Counted from the first letter of the stretch, positions 16,879-25,546 are shown. The stretch is 64,000 nucleotides of DNA from Streptomyces sp. NBC_00250 (GCF_036192275.1 NZ_CP108088.1:4775501-4839500); one strand, 5' to 3'. Numbers and translations are program-made. The notes: generated from the letters alone by a model not told the origin.

Positions 16879-18510
16879 ATGGCACCCGAATCCGGAGCAG
16901 ATGGCGGTGTGCCCGACTCGTCGGCGGAGTCCTGGGGCGTCGGTGGCGTCGTCGGCGACGGCCGCTACCGGCTGACGCACCGTCTGGGCCGCGGTGGCAT
17001 GGCCGAGGTCTTCGCTGCCGAGGACGTACGGCTCGGCCGTACGGTCGCCGTCAAGCTCCTCCGCGCCGATCTCGCCGAGGACCCGGTCTCCAAGGCCCGG
17101 TTCACCCGCGAGGCGCAGTCCGTCGCCGGACTCAACCACCACGCGATCGTCGCCGTGTACGACTCCGGCGAGGACCTGGTGGCCGGCCGGCCCGTGCCGT
17201 ACATCGTGATGGAACTGGTCGAGGGCCGCACCATCCGCGAGCTGCTGATGAGCGCCGAGGCCCCCGGGCCCGAGCAGGCCCTCATCATCGTCTCCGGAGT
17301 CCTGGAGGCGCTGGCCTATTCGCACCAGCACGGCATCGTGCACCGTGACATCAAGCCGGCGAACGTGATCATCACCCACGGCGGCGCCGTGAAGGTCATG
17401 GACTTCGGCATCGCCCGCGCCCTGCACGGCGCGCAGTCGACGATGACCCAGACCGGCATGGTCATGGGCACCCCGCAGTACCTCTCCCCCGAGCAGGCGC
17501 TCGGCAAGGCCGTCGACCACCGCTCCGACCTGTACGCGACGGGCTGTCTCCTCTACGAACTCCTCGCGCTGCGGCCCCCGTTCACCGGCGAGACCCCGCT
17601 GTCCGTCGTGTACCAGCACGTCCAGGACGCGCCGATCCCGCCGTCCGACGTCACGCAGTCCGTGCCGCCGGAGCTCGACGGACTGGTGATGCGCTCGCTC
17701 GCGAAGGACCCGGACGACCGGTTCCAGAGCGCCGAGGAGATGCGCGGCCTCATCCAGTACGGCCTCCAGATGCTCCAGCAGCAGGGCGGCCACACCGGTA
17801 CGTGGAACACCGGCCCGGTCGAGACGCACGACGGCGGTCACACCCCGGTCGGCGGCATGGCCGCGACGACCGCGATGGGCCACCCCATGCACGGCGAGAC
17901 CTCGCAGGGCCCGATCCTTCCCCCGCGGAACCCGGACGACGGCGGCGTCGGCGGGTACGGCGGCTACGACGGCGGTACGGGCGGGAACGGCGGCTACGGC
18001 CAGGACGGGTCGTACGGCTCGCACGGCGGTGGCAGGGGCGGCCGCGGCAAGGTGTGGCTGTTCGCCGCGCTCGCGCTGGTCGCGGTCGTCGCCGGTGTCG
18101 TCTTCGCCCTCGACAAGGCGGGCGAGAAGAGCGGCAGCACGGGCGGCACGACGCCGCCGACGGTCACCACCTCGCCGTCGACGAAGTCGGAGGAGCCCAC
18201 GCCCTCCTCGGAGGAGCCCTCCGAGGAGCCGTCGACCGACCAGGGCACGTCGGACGGAGGCGTCACGGAGGCACCGTGGCCGCCGCCGACCACGTACCAG
18301 CCGTCGACCCAGCCGCCGACCACGACTCCGCCGACGACCGAGCCGTCGAAGACGACCGAGCCGCCCACGGAGCCCACGAACGAGCCGACGGAGCCGACGG
18401 ACCCGCCGACGGAGACCACGGACCCGCCGCCGACCGAGACGACGACCGACCCCACCGGGGGCAACAACAACTCGGACCCGCCGCCGACGGACGGCACCGA
18501 GACGGGCTGA
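16879..18510 (+). CDS. Membrane Ser/Thr protein kinase with Thr/Pro-rich extracellular tail
   Basis: The second Hanks-type kinase, 543 residues, has RLGRGGMAEVFAAEDVRLG, VAVK with Lys59, HRDIKPANVI, DFGIARALHG, and MTQTGMVMGTPQYLSPEQ. A Gly/Tyr-rich juxtamembrane linker leads to a single helix (KVWLFAALALVAVVAGVVFAL, about 391-412). The outside part is only about 120 residues of Thr/Pro/Glu repeats (PTTEPSKTTEPPTEPTNEP-like), with no PASTA or other recognisable sensor. It may be a stalk anchored in peptidoglycan, or be regulated from the cytoplasm. Its kinase domain is closely similar to the divergent neighbour, suggesting an old duplication. Confidence 0.92.
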   Translation: MAPESGADGGVPDSSAESWGVGGVVGDGRYRLTHRLGRGGMAEVFAAEDVRLGRTVAVKLLRADLAEDPVSKARFTREAQSVAGLNHHAIVAVYDSGEDLVAGRPVPYIVMELVEGRTIRELLMSAEAPGPEQALIIVSGVLEALAYSHQHGIVHRDIKPANVIITHGGAVKVMDFGIARALHGAQSTMTQTGMVMGTPQYLSPEQALGKAVDHRSDLYATGCLLYELLALRPPFTGETPLSVVYQHVQDAPIPPSDVTQSVPPELDGLVMRSLAKDPDDRFQSAEEMRGLIQYGLQMLQQQGGHTGTWNTGPVETHDGGHTPVGGMAATTAMGHPMHGETSQGPILPPRNPDDGGVGGYGGYDGGTGGNGGYGQDGSYGSHGGGRGGRGKVWLFAALALVAVVAGVVFALDKAGEKSGSTGGTTPPTVTTSPSTKSEEPTPSSEEPSEEPSTDQGTSDGGVTEAPWPPPTTYQPSTQPPTTTPPTTEPSKTTEPPTEPTNEPTEPTDPPTETTDPPPTETTTDPTGGNNNSDPPPTDGTETG

Positions 18511-18516
18511 CCCGTC

Positions 18517-19713
18517 TCACCCCGCGAACGCGTCGCGTACCGCCTCGTACTCGCGGGTCCACCAGACCGCCAGGGCCGACACCGCAGGAAACTGCGGGTC
18601 GGCCCTTCGGTCGTGCAGCTGGTAGCGCCAGCGCAGCGTCCAGAAGTCGTTGAGCCGCTCCCACCACACCCGGTGCGCCGCCGCCGCCAGCTCGGCGCGG
18701 TCGGCGCCGGTCGCCCGCCGGTACGCGCGCGCGTACGCCCGCACCTTCTCCAGGGCCAGCTCGCCCCCCGGCCGTACGAAGAAGATGGCGGCGGCCCGGA
18801 CCGCCTCCTCGGCCCTCGGCCGGACCCCGAGCCGGTCCCAGTCGACGATCGCGGCGGGCTCGGCGCCCCGGTAGAGCAGGTTCAGCGGGTGGAAGTCGCC
18901 GTGCACCCAGCCGGCGGCCGCGGCGGGCGGCGGACGGTGGTGGGCGTGCTGGGCGAGGAGCCGGCGGCGCTCCCTGAGCCGGTGCTCGGCGAGCGCGTCG
19001 AAGCTGTCGCGGGGGCGGTGCGCGCGGGCCAGGCGGATCAGCTCGTCGATGGCCCGGAAGGTGTCCTGCAGGTCGGCGCTCGCGCAGACGCCGTCGTCGG
19101 CGGCCCCGGGTGCCCCGTCCGGCCCCGAGGGTTCCATGACCCGGTCCAGGGCCGTGTGGACCTGCCCGAGCAGGGTGCCGAGGCGCCGGGAGCAGCCGGT
19201 GGAGAGCTGGGTGCCGTCCCGGTGGCGGCCGTCGACCCAGGGGTGCAGGGCGTAGCAGCGGCCGTCGACGACGGCGACGGTGCGGCCGGTGGCGTCGGGC
19301 AGCGGCGGGGCGACGGGCAGGCCGAGGGCGTGCAGCCGCTGGGTGGCGCGGTGCTGGCGGGCGATGGTGACGCGGTCGGCGGTGGGGGCGTCCAGGTGCT
19401 GCTTGAGGAAGTACGTGCCGCGGGTGGTGGAGAGCCGGAAGCCGCGGTTGAGCAGCCCTTCGGTGACGGGCACGCAGGAGAGGGGCTCCCCGGCGTGCCG
19501 GTGGCGGCGCAGCAGGGCCCCGACGGGTGGGGCGGGCGGGGCGCCGACGGGCCGGGCCGACGGGGCGCCGACGGCCCTGGCGGCCGGGACGCCGGCGGTC
19601 CGGGGTGCCGGGGCGCCGACGGGCCGGGTGGCCGCGCGGGGGGCACCGGTCGCGGCGTCCGGCGGGGCGGGCGGTACAGCCGGCGGAGTGAGCGTTTCAG
19701 ATGAGCGCGGCAC
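18517..19713 (-). CDS. Aminoglycoside-phosphotransferase-fold (APH) kinase with repetitive N-terminus
   Basis: This is an APH-like small-molecule kinase of 398 residues. The catalytic motif WVHGDFHPLNLLYRG and the metal-binding IVDWDRLGVRPRAEE are intact, and FLKQHL carries the ATP-binding Lys. The substrate is unknown; this family phosphorylates amino sugars, choline, homoserine and antibiotics. The first 70 residues are disordered and repetitive, built from RPVGAP/ARAVGAP-like decamers; such tails are not normal for APH enzymes, so a later start near GALLRRHRHAG may be real. It converges on the kinase gene with a 6-bp gap. Confidence 0.8.
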   Translation of the reverse strand: MPRSSETLTPPAVPPAPPDAATGAPRAATRPVGAPAPRTAGVPAARAVGAPSARPVGAPPAPPVGALLRRHRHAGEPLSCVPVTEGLLNRGFRLSTTRGTYFLKQHLDAPTADRVTIARQHRATQRLHALGLPVAPPLPDATGRTVAVVDGRCYALHPWVDGRHRDGTQLSTGCSRRLGTLLGQVHTALDRVMEPSGPDGAPGAADDGVCASADLQDTFRAIDELIRLARAHRPRDSFDALAEHRLRERRRLLAQHAHHRPPPAAAAGWVHGDFHPLNLLYRGAEPAAIVDWDRLGVRPRAEEAVRAAAIFFVRPGGELALEKVRAYARAYRRATGADRAELAAAAHRVWWERLNDFWTLRWRYQLHDRRADPQFPAVSALAVWWTREYEAVRDAFAG

Positions 19714-19728
19714 CCGCCAGATGTTAGA

Positions 19729-20181
19729 TCACGCTACGTGGTGGAGGTGTCGCCGCACGGAATGGGGGGCGGTCCGGGTCACCGGGGTCTCGCTCGCGTA
19801 GTCGAGCGCGTGCACCGTCACGAACTGCGGTTCGATCCGCATGTAGACCGGGTCGAAGGTCTCGCCGTCCACCTGCTCCGGCTCGGCGCCGAAGGCCGCG
19901 AGCTCCTCCTCGGCCGGCTCGACGATCTCGGCGGTGCCGGTGAACTGCACGGACCAGAGGTGCTTCGAGCCCGAGTTGAAGTTGTCCGCGCCGTACGCGA
20001 CGACGCTGCCGTTGCAGGCGCGGTGGTAGCCGAGGCCCCGGTGCAGCCGGAGCAGGACGCGGCCGTCGGACACGATGTGCCGGGCGGGTGCGACGAACGG
20101 CATCGCCCGCATGCTCGTCGCCACCCGGCCGTACGACACGCCGCTGAGCAACTCGATGGCGCGGATCTCGTCGGTGGACAT
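19729..20181 (-). CDS. Pyridoxamine 5'-phosphate oxidase-like (PNPOx) flavin/F420-binding protein
   Basis: This 150-residue split-barrel protein has the family pattern of a short N-terminal helix (EIRAIELLSGVSYGRVATS), the strand series MPFVAPARHIVSDGRVLLRLH, AYGADNFNSGSKHLWSVQFTGTAEIV and a C-terminal YMRIEPQFVTVHALDYA. Family members bind FMN or F420 and often take part in stress responses. ATG 20181 is chosen because GGAG lies 9 nt upstream; the GTG at 20190 would overlap that site. It is downstream of a DosR-like regulator on the same strand. In mycobacteria the Dos regulon includes such nitroreductase/PNPOx-like genes, so the adjacency may be functional. Confidence 0.75.
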   Translation of the reverse strand: MSTDEIRAIELLSGVSYGRVATSMRAMPFVAPARHIVSDGRVLLRLHRGLGYHRACNGSVVAYGADNFNSGSKHLWSVQFTGTAEIVEPAEEELAAFGAEPEQVDGETFDPVYMRIEPQFVTVHALDYASETPVTRTAPHSVRRHLHHVA

Positions 20182-20327
20182 GGCATCCACTCTCCGCCAC
20201 CGGCACCGTGTCGGAAAGGGGCCCCTGCCCCGCTTTCACGGGGACGTTGGTCCCGAATCGGGGCCGCCGGCCGCGCTCTGACCCGTACGGGTGAGGCGAG
20301 AGCCCGGCCGGCCGGGGCAGCCGAGCG

Positions 20328-20987
20328 TCAGTGGCGCTCCGCCTGGAGCCGCGCCACATACGCCGCGGCCTGCGAGCGGCGCTCCATGCCCAGCTTCGAC
20401 AGCAGGCTGGAGACATAGTTCTTGATGGTCTTCTCCGCGAGGTGGAGCCGTTCGCCGATGACCCGGTTGGTCAGTCCCTCGCCGATCAGGTCCAGGATCC
20501 TGCGCTCCTGGTCCGTCAGGTTGGCGAGCTTGTCGTCACCCTTCGGATTGTTGCCGTCGCGCAGCCGTTCCAGGACGCGGGCGGTCGCCACCGGGTCGAG
20601 CAGCGACTTGCCGGCCGCCACGTCCCGTACCGCGTTCAGCAGTTCGTTGCCCCGGATGGCCTTGAGGACGTATCCCGAGGCCCCGGCCATGATCGCGTCG
20701 AAGAGCGCCTCGTCGTCCGCGTACGAGGTGAGCATCAGGCACTTGATGCCCTCGTCCTGCGTGCGGATCTCGCGGCACACCTCCACCCCGCTGCCGTCCG
20801 GCAGCCGGACGTCGAGCACCGCGACGTCGGGACGGGTCGCGGGGATCCTGACCAGCGCGTCCGCCGCCGTCCCGGCCTCCCCGACCACCTCGATGTCGTC
20901 CTCCACGGAGAGCAGCTCGTGGACGCCGCGCCGGACGACTTCGTGGTCGTCCAGCAGAAATACCCGGATTTTTCCATCTTCGCGCAC
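20328..20987 (-). CDS. DosR/DevR-like NarL-family response regulator (orphan)
   Basis: This two-component response regulator has 219 residues. The receiver domain is IRVFLLDDHEVVRRGVHELL with phosphoacceptor Asp59 in AVLDVRLPDGSG, switch residues MLTSYADDE and the Lys in VLKAIRG. The output domain is a LuxR HTH, NLTDQERRILDLIGEGLTNRVIGERLHLAEKTIKNYVSSLL, ending SKLGMERRSQAAAYVARL, which closely follows the DosR/DevR sequence I remember from mycobacteria. No kinase is next to it. GTG 20987 is used; GAGACT (minus strand) is placed for a transcript beginning at this codon. It is divergent from bkd cluster 2. Confidence 0.9.
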   Translation of the reverse strand: MREDGKIRVFLLDDHEVVRRGVHELLSVEDDIEVVGEAGTAADALVRIPATRPDVAVLDVRLPDGSGVEVCREIRTQDEGIKCLMLTSYADDEALFDAIMAGASGYVLKAIRGNELLNAVRDVAAGKSLLDPVATARVLERLRDGNNPKGDDKLANLTDQERRILDLIGEGLTNRVIGERLHLAEKTIKNYVSSLLSKLGMERRSQAAAYVARLQAERH

Positions 20988-21330
20988 GCAGTCAGTCTCA
21001 CATATTGGCTCTTCCCGCGCCCGGGGTGCGCGGGATAACGTGCCGGATGTTCCGGCGGCCCTCTCGGCCGCTGCCGACGCGCTGACCAGCCGGTGTTCCC
21101 GCTTTTCTCGATTTACTTGGAAATCCAAGCAAAATCGCAGGTCAAGTGGGGTTTCGCAGGAATGGCGCGCTGTGGGTAACGTGCCTAAGACAGGGCGCTC
21201 GCCGGGGCACCTGTCACGCCCGACCCCGGCCGCGTCGCACCCACCCCGTGCGAAGGGTACGGATAAGGCGGAGAGCCGCACTGGCCTTGCCCGGCGAACC
21301 CGGGGGCCGGACCGACGGAGGAGCACGCAC
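20988..21330. promoter_or_regulatory. 343-bp divergent intergenic region, response regulator / bkd cluster 2
   Basis: This gene-free stretch is AT-richer than its surroundings around 21100-21140. It holds a small dyad CTTGG-AAAT-CCAAG (21116-21129) and a direct repeat TCGCAGG (21134-21140 and 21154-21160). GGAGGAG (21317 onward) is the ribosome site of the E1alpha gene. Promoters for both directions must lie here, but no unambiguous -35/-10 pair is visible. Large open frames across it are shadows. Confidence 0.5.
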
Positions 21331-22524
21331 GTGACCGTGGAGAGCACTGCAGCGCGCAAGACGACGCGACGCAGCAGCGGCACCAAGCGCACCGCAAGCG
21401 CGAGCACCAGCACCACCAAGAAGACGAGCACGCGCGCCGAGGCGGACGCTGTGGAGCCCGAGCTCGTCCAGCTGCTGACGCCCGAGGGAGAGCGCGTCCA
21501 GCACCCCGATTACGACATCGACCTGAGCGCCGAGGAGCTGCGCGGTCTCTACCGCGACATGGTCCTGACCCGTCGCTTCGACGCCGAGGCCACCTCGCTG
21601 CAGCGCCAGGGTGAGCTGGGCCTGTGGGCTTCGCTGCTCGGCCAGGAGGCCGCCCAGATCGGCTCCGGCCGGGCCCTGCGGGACGACGACTACGTCTTTC
21701 CCACCTACCGTGAACACGGTGTCGCGTGGGTCCGTGGCGTCGACCCCACGAATCTGCTGGGAATGTTCCGTGGTGTGAACCACGGTGGCTGGGATCCCAG
21801 CACCAACAATTTCCACCTGTACACGATCGTTCTCGGTTCGCAGACCCTGCACGCCACGGGCTATGCCATGGGTATCGCCAAGGACGGCGCGGATTCCGCC
21901 GTGCTCGCGTACTTCGGCGACGGCGCCTCCAGCCAGGGCGATGTGAACGAGTCGTTCGTCTTCTCCGCGGTCTACAACGCCCCCGTCGTGTTCTTCTGCC
22001 AGAACAACCAGTGGGCCATCTCCGAGCCCACCGAGAAGCAGACCCGTGTCCCGCTCTACCAGCGCGCCCGCGGCTTCGGCTTCCCCGGCGTCCGCGTCGA
22101 CGGCAACGACGTCCTCGCGTGCCTGGCCGTGACGCGGTCGGCGCTCGAACGCGCTCGCCGCGGCGAGGGCCCGACGCTCATCGAGGCGTTCACCTACCGC
22201 ATGGCCGCCCACACCACCTCCGACGACCCGACGAAGTACCGCCGGGACGAGGAGCGCGAGGCCTGGGAGGCGAAGGACCCGATCCAGCGCCTCAAGGCGT
22301 ACATGGAGAACGAGGGCCACGCCGACGCGGCCTTCTTCGAGGAGCTGGAGGCGGAGAGCGAGGCCCTCGGCAAGCAGGTCCGCGAGGTCGTGCGCGCCAT
22401 GCCCGTCCCGGAGCACATGGCGATCTTCGACCACACGTACGCGGACGGGCACGCGCTCGTCGACGAGGAGCGCGCGGAGTTCGCCGCCTACCAGGCGTCC
22501 TTCGCGAACGGAGAGGCCGAGTAA
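21331..22524 (+). CDS. Branched-chain 2-oxoacid dehydrogenase E1 component, alpha subunit (cluster 2)
   Basis: This is the second ThDP-dependent E1 alpha, 397 residues. The ThDP motif is FGDGASSQGDVNES...QNNQWAIS (about residues 194-229), and YRMAAHTTSDDPTKYR is the tail signature. The first 40 residues are a Lys/Arg/Ser/Thr-rich extension (TTRRSSGTKRTASASTSTTKK) absent from the first paralogue. This may be disordered and nucleic-acid-like in charge. GTG 21331 is preceded by GGAGGAG at good spacing; the frame is open upstream but unsupported. Core motifs are complete, so both clusters should be catalytically active. It is followed 2 bp later by the beta subunit. Confidence 0.92.
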   Translation: MTVESTAARKTTRRSSGTKRTASASTSTTKKTSTRAEADAVEPELVQLLTPEGERVQHPDYDIDLSAEELRGLYRDMVLTRRFDAEATSLQRQGELGLWASLLGQEAAQIGSGRALRDDDYVFPTYREHGVAWVRGVDPTNLLGMFRGVNHGGWDPSTNNFHLYTIVLGSQTLHATGYAMGIAKDGADSAVLAYFGDGASSQGDVNESFVFSAVYNAPVVFFCQNNQWAISEPTEKQTRVPLYQRARGFGFPGVRVDGNDVLACLAVTRSALERARRGEGPTLIEAFTYRMAAHTTSDDPTKYRRDEEREAWEAKDPIQRLKAYMENEGHADAAFFEELEAESEALGKQVREVVRAMPVPEHMAIFDHTYADGHALVDEERAEFAAYQASFANGEAE

Positions 22525-22526
22525 TC

Positions 22527-23507
22527 ATGGCTGTTCAGAAGCTTCCCCTCGCGAAGGCGCTCAACGAGTCGCTGCGCAAGGCCCTGGAGACCGACCCCAA
22601 GGTCCTCATCATGGGCCTGGACGTCGGCAAGCTCGGCGGTGTCTTCCGGATCACCGAAGGTCTGCAGAAGGACTTCGGCGAGGACCGGGTCGTCGACACC
22701 CCGCTCGCCGAGTCCGGCATCGTCGGCACCGCGATCGGCCTCGCGCTGCGCGGCTACCGGCCCGTCGTGGAGATCCAGTTCGACGGCTTCGTCTTCCCGG
22801 CGTACGACCAGATCGTCACCCAGCTGGCGAAGATCCGGGCCCGTTCGCTCGGCACGGTGAAGATGCCGGTCGTCATCCGCATCCCGTACGGCGGCGGCAT
22901 CGGCGCCGTCGAGCACCACTCCGAGTCCCCCGAGTCGCTCTTCGCGCACGTCGCGGGCCTCAAGGTCGTCACCCCGGCGAACTCCTCCGATGCCTACTGG
23001 ATGCTCCAGCAGGCGATCCAGAGCGACGACCCGGTCATCTTCTTCGAGCCCAAGCGCCGCTACTGGGACAAGGGCGAAGTCGACACCGAGGCCTTCCCCG
23101 GCGAGCTGCACAAGGCCCGGGTCGCCCGCGAGGGCACGGACCTCACCCTGGTGGCCTACGGCCCGATGGTGAAGACCTGTCTCGAGGTGGCCGAGGCCGC
23201 CGCCGAGGAGGGCAAGTCGATCGAGGTCGTGGACCTGCGCTCGATCTCCCCGCTCGACTTCGACACGATCCAGGCCTCGGTCGAGAAGACCCGCCGCCTG
23301 GTCGTCGTCCACGAGGCGCCGGTGTTCTTCGGTTCCGGCGCGGAGATCGCCGCCCGGATCACCGAGCGCTGCTTCTACCACCTGGAGGCCCCCGTCCTGC
23401 GGGTCGGCGGCTACCACGCGCCGTATCCGCCGGCGCGCCTGGAGGAGGAGTACCTGCCGGGTCTCGATCGCGTGCTCGACGCCGTCGACCGCTCGCTGGC
23501 GTACTGA
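22527..23507 (+). CDS. Branched-chain 2-oxoacid dehydrogenase E1 component, beta subunit (cluster 2)
   Basis: This E1 beta subunit of 326 residues starts MAVQKLPLAKALNESLRKAL. Family landmarks are LDVGKLGGVFRITEGL, DTPLAESGIVGTAIGLALRGYRP, RIPYGGGIGAVEHHSES, VVDLRSISPLDFDTI and VVVHEAPVFFGSGAEIAARI. It lacks the extra N-terminal tail of the cluster-1 homologue. GGAGAGG precedes ATG 22527, 2 bp after the alpha-subunit stop, so the genes are co-transcribed. The large frame that continues upstream of this ATG is a shadow of the alpha gene. Confidence 0.93.
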   Translation: MAVQKLPLAKALNESLRKALETDPKVLIMGLDVGKLGGVFRITEGLQKDFGEDRVVDTPLAESGIVGTAIGLALRGYRPVVEIQFDGFVFPAYDQIVTQLAKIRARSLGTVKMPVVIRIPYGGGIGAVEHHSESPESLFAHVAGLKVVTPANSSDAYWMLQQAIQSDDPVIFFEPKRRYWDKGEVDTEAFPGELHKARVAREGTDLTLVAYGPMVKTCLEVAEAAAEEGKSIEVVDLRSISPLDFDTIQASVEKTRRLVVVHEAPVFFGSGAEIAARITERCFYHLEAPVLRVGGYHAPYPPARLEEEYLPGLDRVLDAVDRSLAY

Positions 23508-23517
23508 GGAGAGCACC

Positions 23518-24942
23518 GTGACGATCCGCGAATTCAAGATGCCCGATGTGGGCGAGGGCCTCACCGAGGCCGAGATCCTCAAGTGGTACGTGCAGCCCGG
23601 TGACACCGTCACCGATGGCCAGGTCGTGATCGAGGTCGAGACGGCCAAGGCCGCCGTCGAGCTGCCGATCCCCTTCGACGGCACGGTCCACGAGCTGCGC
23701 TTCCCCGAGGGCACGACGGTCGACGTCGGCGAGGTCATCATCTCGGTGAACGTCGGCGGCGGCGCCGCGCCCGAGGCCCCGGTGGCCGAGGCCGCGCCGG
23801 TGGCGGCGGCCCCCGCCGCCCCGGAGGCCGAGGAAGAAGAGCCCAAGGGCCGCCAGCCGGTCCTCGTCGGCTACGGCGTGGCCGCCAGCTCCACCAAGCG
23901 GCGGGCGCGCAAGGCCCCCGCGGGCACGGCGGCCCCGGCCGCCCCGGTCCAGGCGGCGCCCGTCGCCGTCGCCGTACCGGAGCAGCTCAACGGGCACGCG
24001 CCGGCCGCCGGACGCCCGCTGGCCAAGCCGCCGGTCCGGAAGCTCGCCAAGGACCTCGGCGTCGACCTGGCGACGGTCACCCCGACCGGCCCGGACGGCA
24101 TCATCACCCGTGAGGACGTCCACGCGGCGGCCGCTCCGGCGCCCGCGCCGGCCGTCGTGGCCCCGGTGGCCCCGACGCCCGTGGTCGAGCCCGTGGCGGC
24201 CCCGGCAGCCGTTCAGGCCGCTCCCGTCGTCTCGACCGACGCCCGGGAGACCCGTATCCCCGTCAAGGGCGTACGGAAGGCCACGGCGGCGGCGATGGTC
24301 GGTTCGGCCTTCACCGCCCCGCACGTCACCGAGTTCGTGACCTTCGACATCACGCGCACGATGAAGCTGGTCGACGAGCTCAAGTCCGGCACGGACATGG
24401 CTGGTCTGCGGGTCAACCCGCTGCTCCTCATCGCCAAGGCCGTCCTGGTCGCCGTCCGGCGCAACCCGGAGATCAACGCGGCCTGGGACGAGGCGGCGCA
24501 GGAGATCGTCCTCAAGCACTACGTGAACCTGGGCATCGCCGCGGCCACCCCGCGCGGTCTGCTCGTGCCGAACATCAAGGACGCGCACGCGCAGACCCTG
24601 CCCGAGCTCTCGGCGTCGCTGAGCGAGCTGATCTCCACCGCCCGCGACGGGAAGACGACCCCGGCGGCGATGCAGGGCGGCACCTTCACCATCACCAACG
24701 TCGGCGTCTTCGGCGTCGACACCGGTACGCCCATCCTGAACCCCGGCGAGTCCGCGATCCTCGCGGTCGGTGCGATCAAGCTCCAGCCGTGGGTCCACAA
24801 GGGCAAGGTGAAGCCGCGTCAGGTCACGACGCTGGCGCTCTCCTTCGACCACCGTCTGGTCGACGGCGAGCTCGGCTCCAAGTTCCTGGCGGACCTCGCC
24901 GCGATCCTGGAGCAGCCGAAGCGCCTGATCAGCTGGGCGTGA
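23518..24942 (+). CDS. Branched-chain 2-oxoacid dehydrogenase E2 component, dihydrolipoamide acyltransferase (cluster 2)
   Basis: This E2 subunit of 474 residues has a single N-terminal lipoyl domain (MPDVGEGLTEAEILKW; VETAKAAVE with lipoyl Lys44), long Ala/Pro linkers, a subunit-binding domain (KPPVRKLAKDLGVDLATVTPTGPDGIITREDV), and a catalytic domain ending SFDHRLVDG. It also carries the GTFTITNVGVFGVDTGTPILNP signature. GTG 23518 follows GAGGAG. The operon has no E3 gene. Transcription ends at a hairpin with a T-run immediately after a parS site. Confidence 0.93.
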   Translation: MTIREFKMPDVGEGLTEAEILKWYVQPGDTVTDGQVVIEVETAKAAVELPIPFDGTVHELRFPEGTTVDVGEVIISVNVGGGAAPEAPVAEAAPVAAAPAAPEAEEEEPKGRQPVLVGYGVAASSTKRRARKAPAGTAAPAAPVQAAPVAVAVPEQLNGHAPAAGRPLAKPPVRKLAKDLGVDLATVTPTGPDGIITREDVHAAAAPAPAPAVVAPVAPTPVVEPVAAPAAVQAAPVVSTDARETRIPVKGVRKATAAAMVGSAFTAPHVTEFVTFDITRTMKLVDELKSGTDMAGLRVNPLLLIAKAVLVAVRRNPEINAAWDEAAQEIVLKHYVNLGIAAATPRGLLVPNIKDAHAQTLPELSASLSELISTARDGKTTPAAMQGGTFTITNVGVFGVDTGTPILNPGESAILAVGAIKLQPWVHKGKVKPRQVTTLALSFDHRLVDGELGSKFLADLAAILEQPKRLISWA

Positions 24943-24957
24943 CGGACAGATCGGCCT

Positions 24958-24971
24958 GTTTCACGTGAAAC
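24958..24971. promoter_or_regulatory. parS: parS, ParB-binding centromere site (perfect palindrome)
   Basis: GTTTCACGTGAAAC is identical to the site at 6493. It is intergenic, 15 bp after the E2 stop, and its last base is the first base of the terminator stem. Confidence 0.92.
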
Positions 24972-25010
24972 GTCCGGCGGTGGCTTCGGCCACCGCCGGA
25001 CGTCTTTTCC
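24971..25010 (+). terminator. Rho-independent terminator of bkd cluster 2
   Basis: CGTCCGGCGGTGGC (24971-24984), loop TTCG, exact complement (24989-25002), followed by TCTTTTCC. It has a stable UUCG tetraloop and a real T-run, unusual in this GC-rich window. Confidence 0.92.
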
Positions 25011-25024
25011 GTCAGGGTGAGGGA

Positions 25025-25492
25025 ATGGACCTGCTGCTCGAACCTCCGCACGGCGCCGGGCCCGTACGGCTCGGCATGACGCTCGACGAGGCGGTGGCCG
25101 CCGTCTCCCCCTGGGGCGAGCCCCGGGTGCGCACCCGGCCGAACCGTGTCCTCGTGACCGTCTCGACCGCCTGCGACGGCGTCGGCGTCGAGGTGCTCCT
25201 GGAGGAGCGGGACACGGTCACGGCCGTCGAGCTGTGGTGGCCGGGGGAAGGCCGGAAGACCGCGACGCGGGTGCTCCTGGACGGCGCCGATGTGTTCCGC
25301 ACTCCCGCCGACGAGCTGCTACGGGGCCTCCCGGCCCGCGAGGCCGAAGGCGAATCCCCTTTCGTTCCCGGCCTCTCGCTCGGCTTCACCCGCAGCACCT
25401 CCCAGGAGGTCCCGCGCCGGCCGGACGGTCTCCCGGTGTGCTTCACCTCGGTCCTCGTCGGCGGCGCGGACTACTACGACCACCGGATCTAG
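25025..25492 (+). CDS. Small hypothetical protein
   Basis: No family is recognised. The 155-residue soluble product begins MDLLLEPPHGAGPVRLGMTLDEAV, with a pattern (GxVRLGMTxDEA) seen in many small Streptomyces proteins of unknown role, and contains alternating strands (PNRVLVTVSTACDGVGVEVLLEERDTVTAVELWWP) suggesting a compact beta-rich fold. ATG 25025 has GTGAGGG close upstream; an in-frame start at 24965 would have to initiate inside parS and the terminator and is rejected. It is monocistronic between the bkd terminator and the gntR gene. Confidence 0.7.
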   Translation: MDLLLEPPHGAGPVRLGMTLDEAVAAVSPWGEPRVRTRPNRVLVTVSTACDGVGVEVLLEERDTVTAVELWWPGEGRKTATRVLLDGADVFRTPADELLRGLPAREAEGESPFVPGLSLGFTRSTSQEVPRRPDGLPVCFTSVLVGGADYYDHRI

Positions 25493-25546
25493 CGGGGTCC
25501 ACGTCCATATCGCGGACGTGCCTGCCTGTTGCACCTCTGTTGTATC

